Source of the DNA: Paraburkholderia silviterrae
Lineage (GTDB): Bacteria > Pseudomonadota > Gammaproteobacteria > Burkholderiales > Burkholderiaceae
DNA: 64,000 nt
Assembly: GCF_004353915.1 (NCBI RefSeq)
Contig: NZ_SMRP01000016.1
Span: 68,246 to 132,245, forward strand
Direction of reading: 5' to 3'
The position numbers and the translations under genes were made by a program. Each line of letters starts with the position of its first letter. The first letter of the stretch is position 1. The notes beneath the pieces were generated by a model. It did not search any database and was not told where the DNA came from. It saw nothing but the letters and a program-made list of their open reading frames with translations. Of the stretch, positions 1-7,890 are shown piece by piece.

Positions 1-67
1 TCCGCCGCGAAAACAAGTAAAGGCCAACGCCCCACAGCCTAAAACAAATCAATTCTCAAGCAAGCGC

Positions 68-1261
68 TTAAAACCGCTCACGCAATCCCAGGCTCACAAT
101 CGCCTGCGACTGCGCCGCCGCCGAGTGCCCATTGCCCTTGTCCGCAAACGAGGCCGTAGCGGCCACCGGATTGCCGAGCGCATCGAGCGTCATACCCGAA
201 GCGTGCTGGTAGCCCGCAAGCAGATACACCGTCGAGCGCTTCGAGAGATCGTACTGCGCGCCCACCGAGACGTTATGGTACTGCGCTTCGTTCTCCAGAC
301 CATCGACATGGCTGCCGCGCGTGTAGTTATATCCGGCGAACAGATGCGTCCTTGGCTGCACGTTCCAAGTGCCGAAGACGCCCGCGATATTGAACATCGC
401 GGTGCCCGAGTAGAGCGAGTTTGCGCCGGCCTTGTACTGCACGTTGCTGTAGTTCACGCCCACGAGCGCCGCGCCGAAGTCCCAGCTCGCGCCCGCCGCC
501 ACGATCTGCTGCGACTGCGCGCTCGCATAGCCTTCGTTGATCGACGAATTGAAGGTGCCGTCGTAGGTGCTTTGCCACTTGCCGTAGGTCGGATCGTTGG
601 GACCGCTCTTGCTGTTGTCCGAGCGCTCATAGCCCACGCCCAGATGCAGCGGGCCGTTCGCATAGCCCGCGCCCACGCTCCACGTGTTCTGGTCCTTGAG
701 GCTGCCCGGCTGGCCGCCGAAGCCGTATAGCCCGCCGAACGTGAAGCCCGCGTAGTTCGCGCTCGTGTACTTGATGGAGTTGTTCACGCGTGTGGTCTGG
801 TCCAGATCGTCGATGTCGCCAGGATGCGCGCCGAAGCCGCCGATCGCGCTGACCGGCGCGACCGGGCCGACGAAGTCGTCGAGCGAGGTGTACTGGCGGC
901 CCAGCGTGAGCGAGCCGTACCGCTGGTCGGCGAGGCCCGCGAACGCCTGGCGGCCGAACAGGCGGCCGCCCTGGCCCGAGGTGCCGTTGGTGATGTCGAA
1001 GCCGTCTTCGACCAGGAAGATCGCCGCGAGCCCGTTGCCTAGGTCTTCCTTGCCCTTGAGCCCCCAGCGGCTGCCCGAGAGGTTGCCGCTCGTCACGGCC
1101 ACATTGGAATGGCCTTGATAGGCGCCGACGCTGCCGGTGCGCTCGTTGCTTCGGTAAGTGATGCCCGCGTCGACGATGCCATAGAGCGTGACGGAGCCCT
1201 GCGCCGCCGCTGCACCCGCGAGAGAGAGCAGAACCGGTGCAGAGATCAGGTGTTTTTTCAT
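68..1261 (-). CDS. Outer-membrane porin, Burkholderia Omp type
   Basis: This 397-residue gram-negative porin should form a trimeric 16-strand beta-barrel for small hydrophilic solutes. A signal peptide starts MKKHLISAPVLLSLAGAAAA and is followed by the family's mature start GSVTLYGIVDAG; the chain ends in the aromatic RERF expected for barrel assembly. An open frame extends 24 codons upstream, but I chose the ATG at 1261 because it gives a proper signal peptide and follows a GAGAC ribosome-binding sequence; an adjacent ATG at 1264 is equally possible. It lies about 180 bp downstream of the cytochrome c of the FAD dehydrogenase operon, on the same strand, so it may admit that enzyme's sugar substrate. 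The substrate is inference. Confidence 0.93.
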   Translation of the reverse strand: MKKHLISAPVLLSLAGAAAAQGSVTLYGIVDAGITYRSNERTGSVGAYQGHSNVAVTSGNLSGSRWGLKGKEDLGNGLAAIFLVEDGFDITNGTSGQGGRLFGRQAFAGLADQRYGSLTLGRQYTSLDDFVGPVAPVSAIGGFGAHPGDIDDLDQTTRVNNSIKYTSANYAGFTFGGLYGFGGQPGSLKDQNTWSVGAGYANGPLHLGVGYERSDNSKSGPNDPTYGKWQSTYDGTFNSSINEGYASAQSQQIVAAGASWDFGAALVGVNYSNVQYKAGANSLYSGTAMFNIAGVFGTWNVQPRTHLFAGYNYTRGSHVDGLENEAQYHNVSVGAQYDLSKRSTVYLLAGYQHASGMTLDALGNPVAATASFADKGNGHSAAAQSQAIVSLGLRERF

Positions 1262-1442
1262 CATGTGTTGTCTCGATGAGTCGTGCTTGTGATGGACCGC
1301 CGCATGGAGCGGTCTCTTGTTATGCGCGCGCACGCCGGCGCGCCTCGCGAACGAGGCGGCCAGCCGCAGGCGCTTGGGAAAAACGCGGATTGAAGCGCGG
1401 GTGCGTCAGGGCCTGTAATTCGCGTGAACCGGCCCTGCGGCA

Positions 1443-2888
1443 TCAGCGCTTGAGCGACGCGCCCGGCGGCAGCTCGGGCGTGGTGAGGGTCACCGTCTTG
1501 CGCACCTTGGCGACGTCGTCGGCGCTGACCGGCGCGCCAGTGTTGCCCCAGCTCGTGCGTACGAAGGTGGCTACGTCGGCGACTTGCTGGTCGGACAGGC
1601 GCCAGCCGAACGGCGGCATGGTGAACGTCGAGGGCGCGCTCTTCGTGCCGTCGAGCGCGGCGCCCGTGAGCAGCACGTGGATGAGCGACGTGGCGTCCTT
1701 GCCCTGCACGACCGGGTTGCCGCCAAGCGCCGGGAACACGCGTGTGTACCCCCGGCCGTCGCTGCGGTGGCAGGCCATGCAGTTGTTGACATAGACCGCC
1801 GCGCCGCGCGCGCCCGCATCACCGCCTTGCAGCTTGCTCGCGGCGGCGGGATCGTAGGTGTACGACGTTTCCTTCGGGTCGCTCGGCGCAAGCGTCTTCA
1901 GATAGCGCGCCATCGCGAGCAGGTCCGCATCGGTCATGTACTGCGTGCTGTGCTGGACCACGTCGGTCATGCCGCCGAAAGCCGCCGTGTGCAGATTGCG
2001 GCCCGACTTGAGGAACTGGACGATCTCGTCCTCGCTCCACGCACCGATGCCGGTGCGCGGATTGCCGCGCAGGCTCGACGGCACCCAGCCGTCGATCGCG
2101 CCGCCGCCCGCGAGGAAGTCGTCGCCTTCGAGATCGGTGAGCGCGAGCTCCTGCATCGTGCGCGCGCGCGGCGTGTGGCACGCGCCGCAGTGGCCGAGGC
2201 CCTGCACGAGATATGCGCCGCGCGCGACGATCGCGTCGTTGTAGTGCGCTCCATCGAACGCCTGCACCTTGGGCGCGAACAGCGTGCGCCAGATGCCGAG
2301 CGGCCAGCGCATCGAGAGCGGCCAGGGAATGTCCACCGCGCGGTTCTGTTGTGCGACCGGCGCGACGCCTTGCGTGAAGTACGCGTAGAGCGCCTTCATG
2401 TCGTCATCGGAAAGGCGCGCGTACGACGGGTAGGGCATCGCGGGGTAGAGTGTTTCGCCGTTCGGGCGCACGCCCTGGCGCACCGCTTTCGCGAAATCGT
2501 CGTAGCGCCACTTGCCGATGCCGGTGTTCGCGTCGGGTGTGATGTTGGTCGAGTAGATCGCGCCGATGGGTGTGTCGAACTTCAGCCCGCCCGCGAAGGG
2601 CTTGCCGCCCTGCGCGGTATGGCAGGCGATGCAGTCGCCGGCGCGCGCGAGATATTCGCCGTGCGCGACGAGCGTTGCGCTTGCGCTGTTGGTGACGCTG
2701 TTGACCGCGTTGGCTGCGCGGGCCGCGAGCGGCACGAACGCTGCGGCGAGCGTCGCGCAGGCAGCCAGTGCGGCGGCCGCCTTCGGAACGTTCTTGAAGC
2801 GCCGCAGCGCGCCGCGCGCGCCATTGCGTGCATGTTTACGGTCGATGGGCGTGGGGACAAAATTTTTCTTCATCATGGGATTCGTCAC
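1443..2888 (-). CDS. Tri-haem cytochrome c subunit of periplasmic FAD sugar/alcohol dehydrogenase
   Basis: This protein passes electrons from the neighbouring flavoprotein to the respiratory chain. Three haem c motifs are visible: CIACH near residue 86, CGACH near 234 and CMACH near 370. That matches the cytochrome subunit of gluconate, sorbitol, fructose and FAD-glucose dehydrogenases. A basic N-terminus followed by a hydrophobic Ala-rich stretch (about residues 36-58) acts as signal or anchor. The GTG at 2888 overlaps the stop of the flavoprotein gene by 4 nt; the ATGs at 2876 and 2873 are alternatives. It is the last gene of a small-subunit / GMC / cytochrome operon. The family is secure and the sugar is not. 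Confidence 0.93.
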   Translation of the reverse strand: MTNPMMKKNFVPTPIDRKHARNGARGALRRFKNVPKAAAALAACATLAAAFVPLAARAANAVNSVTNSASATLVAHGEYLARAGDCIACHTAQGGKPFAGGLKFDTPIGAIYSTNITPDANTGIGKWRYDDFAKAVRQGVRPNGETLYPAMPYPSYARLSDDDMKALYAYFTQGVAPVAQQNRAVDIPWPLSMRWPLGIWRTLFAPKVQAFDGAHYNDAIVARGAYLVQGLGHCGACHTPRARTMQELALTDLEGDDFLAGGGAIDGWVPSSLRGNPRTGIGAWSEDEIVQFLKSGRNLHTAAFGGMTDVVQHSTQYMTDADLLAMARYLKTLAPSDPKETSYTYDPAAASKLQGGDAGARGAAVYVNNCMACHRSDGRGYTRVFPALGGNPVVQGKDATSLIHVLLTGAALDGTKSAPSTFTMPPFGWRLSDQQVADVATFVRTSWGNTGAPVSADDVAKVRKTVTLTTPELPPGASLKR

Positions 2889-4660
2889 ACGCTCACCAGG
2901 GGGCCGGGGTTCTTCAGATACTGATTGCGAATGGCCTTCGCGGACCAGTAGGCGAGGGCGGCAACGAGCCCCGTCGGGTTATAGCCGATGCCCTGCGGGA
3001 ACGCGGAGGCGCCCATCACGAACACGTTGTGCACGTCCCAGCTCTGCAGATAGCGGTTGATCGCGCTCGTCTTTGGGTCCGTGCCCATGATCGCGCCGCC
3101 CACGAGGTGGGTCGTCTGATAACGGCGCGAATCGAAGTGCTCGCCGAACTCGCGTGTATAGACGCTGAGTGCCTTCGGGCCCATCGCCTCGGCAATCTTC
3201 TTCATCTGGCCGGTCACGTACTGCGCCATCTTGATGTCGTTGTCCTTCCAGTCGAAGGTCATGCGCAAGAGCGGCTGGCCATACGAATCGCGGTAGGTCG
3301 GATCGAGGTCGAGGTAGACGTCGCGATACGACATGTTGCTGCCGTGCGCGTCCATCGAGATGGTGTGTGCGTAGTGGTCCTTGACAGCCTTCTTCCAGGC
3401 GCTGCCCCAGTTGGGCGTGCCCGGCGGCGTGGCGATGCCGCTGATCGGCTTCACGCCCGCCTGGTTCACCCACAGCGGCGAGCCGCCCACGAAGCCAAGC
3501 GGCCCGTGGTCGAAGTTGTCGGCGTTGAAGTCGTCCACGGCCACGCCGTTGCCGCCCGCGCCGACGAACGGATTCGTCCACGTGTCGGTGTCGAAGAACG
3601 CCGTGATGGTCGAGAGATTCTGGTACGCGAAATTGCGGCCCACCACGCCCTCGCCCGAGACCGGGTCGTAAGGCTTGCCGATGCCCGAGAGCAGCATCAG
3701 ATGGACGTTGTGATACTGGAATGCCGAGACGATCACGAGATCGGCGGGCTGGAACACCTCCTGGCCCGACGGGTCGACATAGGTGACGCCGGTGGCGCGC
3801 GTTTTCGTGTCGTCGAGCTCGACGCGCAGCACGTGGCACTTCGCGCGCAGCTCGAAGTGCTTTTCCAGCTTGAGCGCGGGCAGGATGTTCAGGTTCGGCG
3901 AGGCTTTCGAGTACATGTAGCACGCGTAGCCGCTGCAGTAGCCGCAGAAGTTGCACGGACCCATCTGCACGCCATACGGATTTGTGTAGGGTCCCGAAGT
4001 ATTGGCAGAAGGCAGGCGATACGGATGCATGCCGATCGACTGCGCCGAGTCGAAGAAGCGCTGTGCAGAATACGTATTCAGTTGCGCTGGCAACGGAAAA
4101 TTGTCGCTGCGAGGGGCTTCGAACACGTTGCCGTCGCCCACCACGTTGCCCTTGACCTTGTAGGCCTGGCCCGAGGTGCCGAACACTTTTTCCGCGAAGT
4201 CGAAGTGCGGCTCCAGCTCGTCGTAGCTTACGCCGTAGTCCTGGATCGTCATGCCTTCGGGAATGAACTTCTTGCCGTAGCGCTCTTCGTAGTGGCTCTT
4301 CAGGCGCAGTTCTTCCGGCGTGATGCGAAAGTGCACGCCCGACCAGTGCAGGCCCGCGCCGCCTACGCCTTCGCCCGGCAGGAACGCCGCGAGCTGGCGG
4401 TAGGGCAGCGCCGTGTCGTTCACGCCATGGCGGATCGACACGGTGGTCTTCGAGAGATCGAGGAAGAGCTTCTTGCGGATGTTGTACGTGAGCTCGTCGA
4501 TGGTGTTGGGGTACGCGCCGTCCGGATAGGTGTCGCGATACTCGCCGCGCTCGAGCGCCACGACGCTCAGGCCCGCTTCGGTCAGCTCCTTCGAGAGGAT
4601 CGCGCCGGTCCAGCCGAAGCCGACGACCACGGCATCGACATGAGGTTTCTTGATCGCCAT
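2885..4660 (-). CDS. GMC-family FAD dehydrogenase, catalytic subunit
   Basis: This 591-residue flavoprotein oxidises a sugar, sugar acid or alcohol in the periplasm. The N-terminus has the dinucleotide fold (VVVGFGWTG). The C-terminal GMC region carries the active-site His (TTHLVGG) and Asn (GYNPTG). A cysteine cluster, CNFCGYCSGYAC, lies in mid-protein; related FAD-glucose dehydrogenases of Burkholderia bind a 3Fe-4S cluster in a comparable region. There is no signal peptide, so export probably piggy-backs on the Tat signal of the small subunit encoded upstream. The ATG overlaps that gene's TAA by one base. Open frame continues upstream, but it lies inside the previous gene. The exact substrate cannot be read from sequence. 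Confidence 0.94.
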   Translation of the reverse strand: MAIKKPHVDAVVVGFGWTGAILSKELTEAGLSVVALERGEYRDTYPDGAYPNTIDELTYNIRKKLFLDLSKTTVSIRHGVNDTALPYRQLAAFLPGEGVGGAGLHWSGVHFRITPEELRLKSHYEERYGKKFIPEGMTIQDYGVSYDELEPHFDFAEKVFGTSGQAYKVKGNVVGDGNVFEAPRSDNFPLPAQLNTYSAQRFFDSAQSIGMHPYRLPSANTSGPYTNPYGVQMGPCNFCGYCSGYACYMYSKASPNLNILPALKLEKHFELRAKCHVLRVELDDTKTRATGVTYVDPSGQEVFQPADLVIVSAFQYHNVHLMLLSGIGKPYDPVSGEGVVGRNFAYQNLSTITAFFDTDTWTNPFVGAGGNGVAVDDFNADNFDHGPLGFVGGSPLWVNQAGVKPISGIATPPGTPNWGSAWKKAVKDHYAHTISMDAHGSNMSYRDVYLDLDPTYRDSYGQPLLRMTFDWKDNDIKMAQYVTGQMKKIAEAMGPKALSVYTREFGEHFDSRRYQTTHLVGGAIMGTDPKTSAINRYLQSWDVHNVFVMGASAFPQGIGYNPTGLVAALAYWSAKAIRNQYLKNPGPLVSV

Positions 4661-5400
4661 TACGCGCGCTCTCCGTTGATCGAAACCGGACCGTACGGGT
4701 AAGCCTTGCCGTTCTGGTTCACGAAGTCCATGAAATCGGCGCGCGCGCCGGGAAAGCCGATCATCTTCCACGCGGCCAGGTTCTTGTTGCCGCCGTGGAT
4801 GGGATCGCAGAAGTAGCCTTCGCGCGTGTTCTGCAGCAGCTGGCCGAAGAATGCCGAGGCCGGCACGCTGTCGAGCTCGACCTTGCCGGCTTCGAGCGCG
4901 CCGAGCACGGTGTCGCGTTTGCTGGCGTCGAGCGCGTCGAAAGGCTTGCCGTAGGCCTTGTTGCAGTACGCGTTCACCGCCGCGATGCCGAGGCGGTAGA
5001 TATCGCGCGGCACCAGCTTCAACTGGTAGCCGAGCTCGGGCACGCCCTGCTGGAACGGCGCCTGCATGTACCAGAGCGCGCCGTGCGCGTACGGCGTGTC
5101 CATCTGGCGGTCGATGAACTCGGGCACGCCCGCTTCGAGCGCGCCGGGACCTTCGGAGTCGGCCGGGATCAGACGGTCGACGGCCGCGTGCAGGAAGGCC
5201 CATTCGCGGGCGTCGAAGAAGCGGGGCTTGTATACCGCCTGCGCCTGGGGTGCGGAGGCCGCCTCAGGCTGGCCGCCTTGTTGCGCAGTGCTGGACGAGG
5301 GCTGCGAGCCGCGTTCGCAGCCGGCCAGCGCCCCTGCGGGTACGAGCACCGCCGCCGTGCGCAGAAAGCCTCGGCGTGACGTGAGAGGAGTGTCGGACAT
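4660..5400 (-). CDS. Gluconate 2-dehydrogenase subunit 3-like, Tat-exported small subunit
   Basis: This 246-residue small subunit carries the export signal for the complex. The N-terminus has a twin-arginine motif (TSRRGFLRT), a hydrophobic core and a lipobox-like LAGC at about residues 25-28, so it may be a Tat-exported lipoprotein. The rest fits the gluconate_2-dh3 family (motifs around FDAREWAFL, DRLIPAD and GYFCDPIHGGN). It is first in the operon. In FAD-dependent glucose and gluconate dehydrogenases this subunit is needed for maturation and transport of the catalytic subunit. Its promoter should lie in 5401-5520, where a palindromic operator is found. Confidence 0.92.
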   Translation of the reverse strand: MSDTPLTSRRGFLRTAAVLVPAGALAGCERGSQPSSSTAQQGGQPEAASAPQAQAVYKPRFFDAREWAFLHAAVDRLIPADSEGPGALEAGVPEFIDRQMDTPYAHGALWYMQAPFQQGVPELGYQLKLVPRDIYRLGIAAVNAYCNKAYGKPFDALDASKRDTVLGALEAGKVELDSVPASAFFGQLLQNTREGYFCDPIHGGNKNLAAWKMIGFPGARADFMDFVNQNGKAYPYGPVSINGERA

Positions 5401-5499
5401 TGTTGGTTTCTATCTCAATTCGGCGCGGTTTGATTCGGCCGCGGCCGTATGCAGGGACTGGCTCCCATATAGCCTAGGTCGCAATCGGCCACTATGGTA

Positions 5500-5517
5500 A
5501 ATGGAACCGGTTCCATT
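5500..5517. promoter_or_regulatory. 18-bp perfect palindrome, LacI/GntR-type operator
   Basis: The sequence AATGGAACCGGTTCCATT is a perfect inverted repeat with a central CG, about 100 bp upstream of the dehydrogenase operon start. It has the form of LacI/GalR-family operators; E. coli GntR sites have a similar ATG-TTACCGGTAA-type core (from memory). No LacI-family gene lies in the window, so the regulator would act in trans. Confidence 0.6.
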
Positions 5518-5637
5518 GGTCGAGCGCAATTTTACAATGATCAATTGCGTTGGCTATAGGGGTAGGGCGAGGCGATCTGTTGTGATGGCGGATGCGGCTT
5601 GCTCGGGCGGTGATGTTTGGCTTGGCCGTTCAAGGCC

Positions 5638-6075
5638 TCACAGCGTACCGGTCAGTGCATGTGCAACGGGGAGGTACTTGACCAGGATGCTTAGCATGGT
5701 GGCGGCCTCAGCCTTCGAAACCGGGGGGAACGGCGAAATGTAAGAGGTGCCATTACGACGCTCATGCGCCTTCGTGATGAAGGCAAATTCTTGGGAGTTC
5801 ACGCCCAGCGAGGTAGACACGCGCTGGATGGCCAGGTTACGGCCTGCTTCTTTGGTGCGTACCTCGTAGAACTCCAGAATGGCTTGGACCACCTGAAAAT
5901 AACCTTCGTAGGCCAAGGTAAATATCTGCATATGTCGCCCAGGGTCCAGTCCCTCGGCGGTGGCCTGATAGTCCGCTGCGTTACGGAGGAAGCCCGCGAT
6001 AGCCCCGGGTGTCGGGGCGACCACGTCAAAGGCTTTCATCTTGATCAGGTTTTCATATTCATCTGGGCGCGGCAT
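5638..6075 (-). CDS. HEPN-domain-like protein, partner of MNT nucleotidyltransferase
   Basis: This 145-residue, largely helical protein is encoded directly after a minimal nucleotidyltransferase, in the arrangement of MNT/HEPN (MntA/HepT) toxin-antitoxin pairs. Its ATG overlaps the partner's TGA by one base; a GTG one codon upstream is an alternative. HepT toxins carry R-x4-H-x-Y. Here the best-placed match is RNGTSYIS near residues 107-114, where the expected His is Tyr, so RNase activity may be lost or different. Base composition is visibly less GC-rich than the flanking genes, consistent with transfer. The HEPN assignment rests on context and fold-like helices and is moderate. Confidence 0.6.
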   Translation of the reverse strand: MPRPDEYENLIKMKAFDVVAPTPGAIAGFLRNAADYQATAEGLDPGRHMQIFTLAYEGYFQVVQAILEFYEVRTKEAGRNLAIQRVSTSLGVNSQEFAFITKAHERRNGTSYISPFPPVSKAEAATMLSILVKYLPVAHALTGTL

Positions 6076-6632
6076 CACAGTACCCTCAGCGTGGGACCTT
6101 GGACAATCTGGGCCATGATGGCATCAGACTTTACCAGGGTAGCCCATTCGGCCGGCTCATATAACGAGAAGTTGACGGGGCGCAGCAGATCCTGCTCGGC
6201 CTTGTGCAGAGCCTCAGAGAGTTCGAGGAGAGGCGCGCTCCCGACGACAATCAAGTCGATGTCACTCCGGCCACTATCGGAGCCCTTGGCCAAGGAGCCA
6301 AACACGAACGCTGAGCTGATATGGTCGGCAAAAGGCGCGAGGGCTTCTTTCAGCGGCTCAACCACGGCAAATGACTTGCGCGCGATGCTCAACAATTCGG
6401 GATAAAGGACGAATTCGGTGTTCGCACGGATGCTTCGTTGTCTGCCTCGTCGGGCATCTTCCCGAAGTACGCCAGCCTCAACGAGGCGATCTATCTGTTT
6501 TTGAGCACTTCCGCGCCCACTGTCCGCCAACCTCAGCAATTCCTGTAGCGTAAAACTGCGCTCGGGCTGCAGCAGCGTGGCACCAAGCACGCGTTGCAAA
6601 CCGGGCGTGAAGAGAAAGTCGGCAAGACTCAC
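6075..6632 (-). CDS. Winged-helix plus MNT nucleotidyltransferase, MntA-like
   Basis: This 185-residue protein has two parts. Residues 1-75 look like a winged helix-turn-helix (LQELLRLADSGRGSAQKQIDRLVEAG). Residues 85-185 are a nucleotidyltransferase with the signature GS-x10-DxD (GSLAKGSDSGRSDIDLIVVG), as in MntA antitoxins, which AMPylate their HEPN partner. The start is GTG at 6632: GAGGA lies 6 nt upstream and an in-frame TGA lies just before that. The winged helix could bind the inverted and direct repeats immediately upstream, giving autoregulation. Toxin-antitoxin function is inferred from family and operon structure. Confidence 0.8.
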   Translation of the reverse strand: MSLADFLFTPGLQRVLGATLLQPERSFTLQELLRLADSGRGSAQKQIDRLVEAGVLREDARRGRQRSIRANTEFVLYPELLSIARKSFAVVEPLKEALAPFADHISSAFVFGSLAKGSDSGRSDIDLIVVGSAPLLELSEALHKAEQDLLRPVNFSLYEPAEWATLVKSDAIMAQIVQGPTLRVL

Positions 6633-6636
6633 GGTA

Positions 6637-6723
6637 AATCCTCAATATGGGGATGAATATCCCCATTGTAGGGATTAATTGCCGAATCCTCAATTGGGGG
6701 ATGGTTATCCCTACTTTGGGGAT
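6637..6723. repeat. Direct and inverted repeats upstream of the MNT/HEPN operon
   Basis: Two 30-bp imperfect direct repeats start with AATCCTCAAT at 6637 and 6685, a 48-bp period. Each holds an inverted pair GGGGAT-N4-ATCCC; the first is GGGGATGAATATCCCC at 6649-6664. Two further copies of the half-site occur at 6669 and 6717. The array abuts the GTG start of the winged-helix MNT gene, so it is the obvious candidate operator. Confidence 0.75.
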
Positions 6724-6816
6724 TTACGCAGACCCAACTACGGCGGGTGGGACACCTCGTGTGCGGAGCGAAGCGATTCGGCCCACCTCTCCAAACAAAC
6801 CCTAACAAATCAACCA

Positions 6817-6852
6817 AGTTGTTTGACAACTAAGCGAGGCAGATGCTACTGT
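6817..6852 (+). promoter_or_regulatory. Promoter with FCD-GntR-type operator upstream of the DHDPS-family gene
   Basis: A palindrome AGTTGT-TTG-ACAACT (6817-6831) covers a consensus -35 TTGACA (6823-6828). A weak -10 (TACTGT, 6847-6852) follows after 18 bp. The core TTGT-N3-ACAA has the form expected of FadR-subfamily GntR regulators, and one is encoded at 22708. A near-identical element lies at 9583. Confidence 0.6.
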
Positions 6853-6891
6853 GCCGGGTATCGACAACCCACCATCCCAGCACGAGGCCTC

Positions 6892-7839
6892 ATGAACGTG
6901 TCCCCGATCGTCGAGAGCGAATTCGCCTCGACCGTGATGGCGGTGCCCCCTCTGGCACGCCGCCCCGACTTCTCGCTCGACGTCGAAGCAAACCGCAAGC
7001 TCGTCCGCCACATGGAAGCGGGCGGCCTGCGCACGCTGCTGTACGGCGGCAACGCGAACCTCTATCACGTCGCCGTGAGCGAGTTCCGCGAACTGCTCGA
7101 CATGCTGGCCGAGGTGAGCTCGCCCGAAACGCGCGTGATCCCGGCCATTGGCCCGGACTACGGCAAGCTGCTCGACCAGGCGCGCATCCTCGCGCAGACG
7201 AACTACCAGACGGCCATGGTGCTGCCGCTCGCCGGCTTCACCACGCCCGAGGGCGTGGAGGCGGGCCTCACGCGCATCGCCGATGCGGCTGGTATTCCGC
7301 TCACGCTCTATATCAAGAGCGAGAACTATGTCGACGTGGATACGCTTGCCCGCCTGATCGACCGCGGCACGCTGATTGCGGTGAAGTACGCCATCGTGCG
7401 CGAGGACCCGTCGAACGATCCGTATCTGCGCCGCCTGCTGCAGAGCGTGCGCGCCTCGCAGGTGGTCTCGGGCATGGGCGAGCGTCCGGCGCTCGTGCAC
7501 GTGCGCGACTTCGGTCTGGCCGCATGGACGACGGGCTCGGGCTGCATCGCCGCGCACGCCGTGATGGCGCTGCTCAAGGCCGCCAAGGAAGGCCGCGCCG
7601 AAGAAGCGCAACGGCTCTACGATGCGTTCATGCCGCTCGAGACGCTGCGCGACGACATTTCGCTGATCCGCGTGCTGCACGACGCCGTCACGCTTTCGGG
7701 CATCGCCGACATGGGGCCGATCCTGCCGCTGCTCTCGCAGTCGCCGGCCGAGGCGCTGCCCGCCATCGGCGCGGCTGCGAAGGCGCTGCTGGCGTTCGAG
7801 CAGTCGCTGACGGGTTCGGCGCAAGCGGCGCACGCTTGA
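6892..7839 (+). CDS. DHDPS/NAL-family lyase or dehydratase
   Basis: This 315-residue class I aldolase-fold enzyme belongs to the dihydrodipicolinate synthase/N-acetylneuraminate lyase superfamily. The Schiff-base lysine is in LIAVKYAIV, on the expected strand after the IPLTLYIKSENY segment. The usual carboxylate-binding TTGE-type loop is replaced by GGNANLY, so this is a divergent subfamily. Because the next gene is a 2-ketoglutarate-semialdehyde dehydrogenase, it probably dehydrates a 2-keto-3-deoxy sugar acid to that semialdehyde, as KdgD and L-KDA dehydratase do. A retro-aldol reaction is the alternative. The start is ATG at 6892, after GAGG; further open frame upstream lacks a plausible start. 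Confidence 0.85.
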   Translation: MNVSPIVESEFASTVMAVPPLARRPDFSLDVEANRKLVRHMEAGGLRTLLYGGNANLYHVAVSEFRELLDMLAEVSSPETRVIPAIGPDYGKLLDQARILAQTNYQTAMVLPLAGFTTPEGVEAGLTRIADAAGIPLTLYIKSENYVDVDTLARLIDRGTLIAVKYAIVREDPSNDPYLRRLLQSVRASQVVSGMGERPALVHVRDFGLAAWTTGSGCIAAHAVMALLKAAKEGRAEEAQRLYDAFMPLETLRDDISLIRVLHDAVTLSGIADMGPILPLLSQSPAEALPAIGAAAKALLAFEQSLTGSAQAAHA

Positions 7840-7890
7840 GCGTGCCCACATGCGTGGACTTCAATTGATTCGTCAATGAGCGGAGCGAAC

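Noticed and set aside
1262..1333. 24-residue N-terminal extension of the first porin
   Set aside because: The signal peptide begins at the internal ATG at 1261; the extension has no signal-peptide character.
2828..4702. 624-codon open frame on the plus strand
   Set aside because: It lies opposite the GMC dehydrogenase gene, has low-complexity His/Arg/Val-rich translation and no family motif; typical antisense frame of GC-rich DNA.
6637..6723. CRISPR-like array
   Set aside because: Only two diverged repeats and no unique spacers of constant size; better read as an operator.
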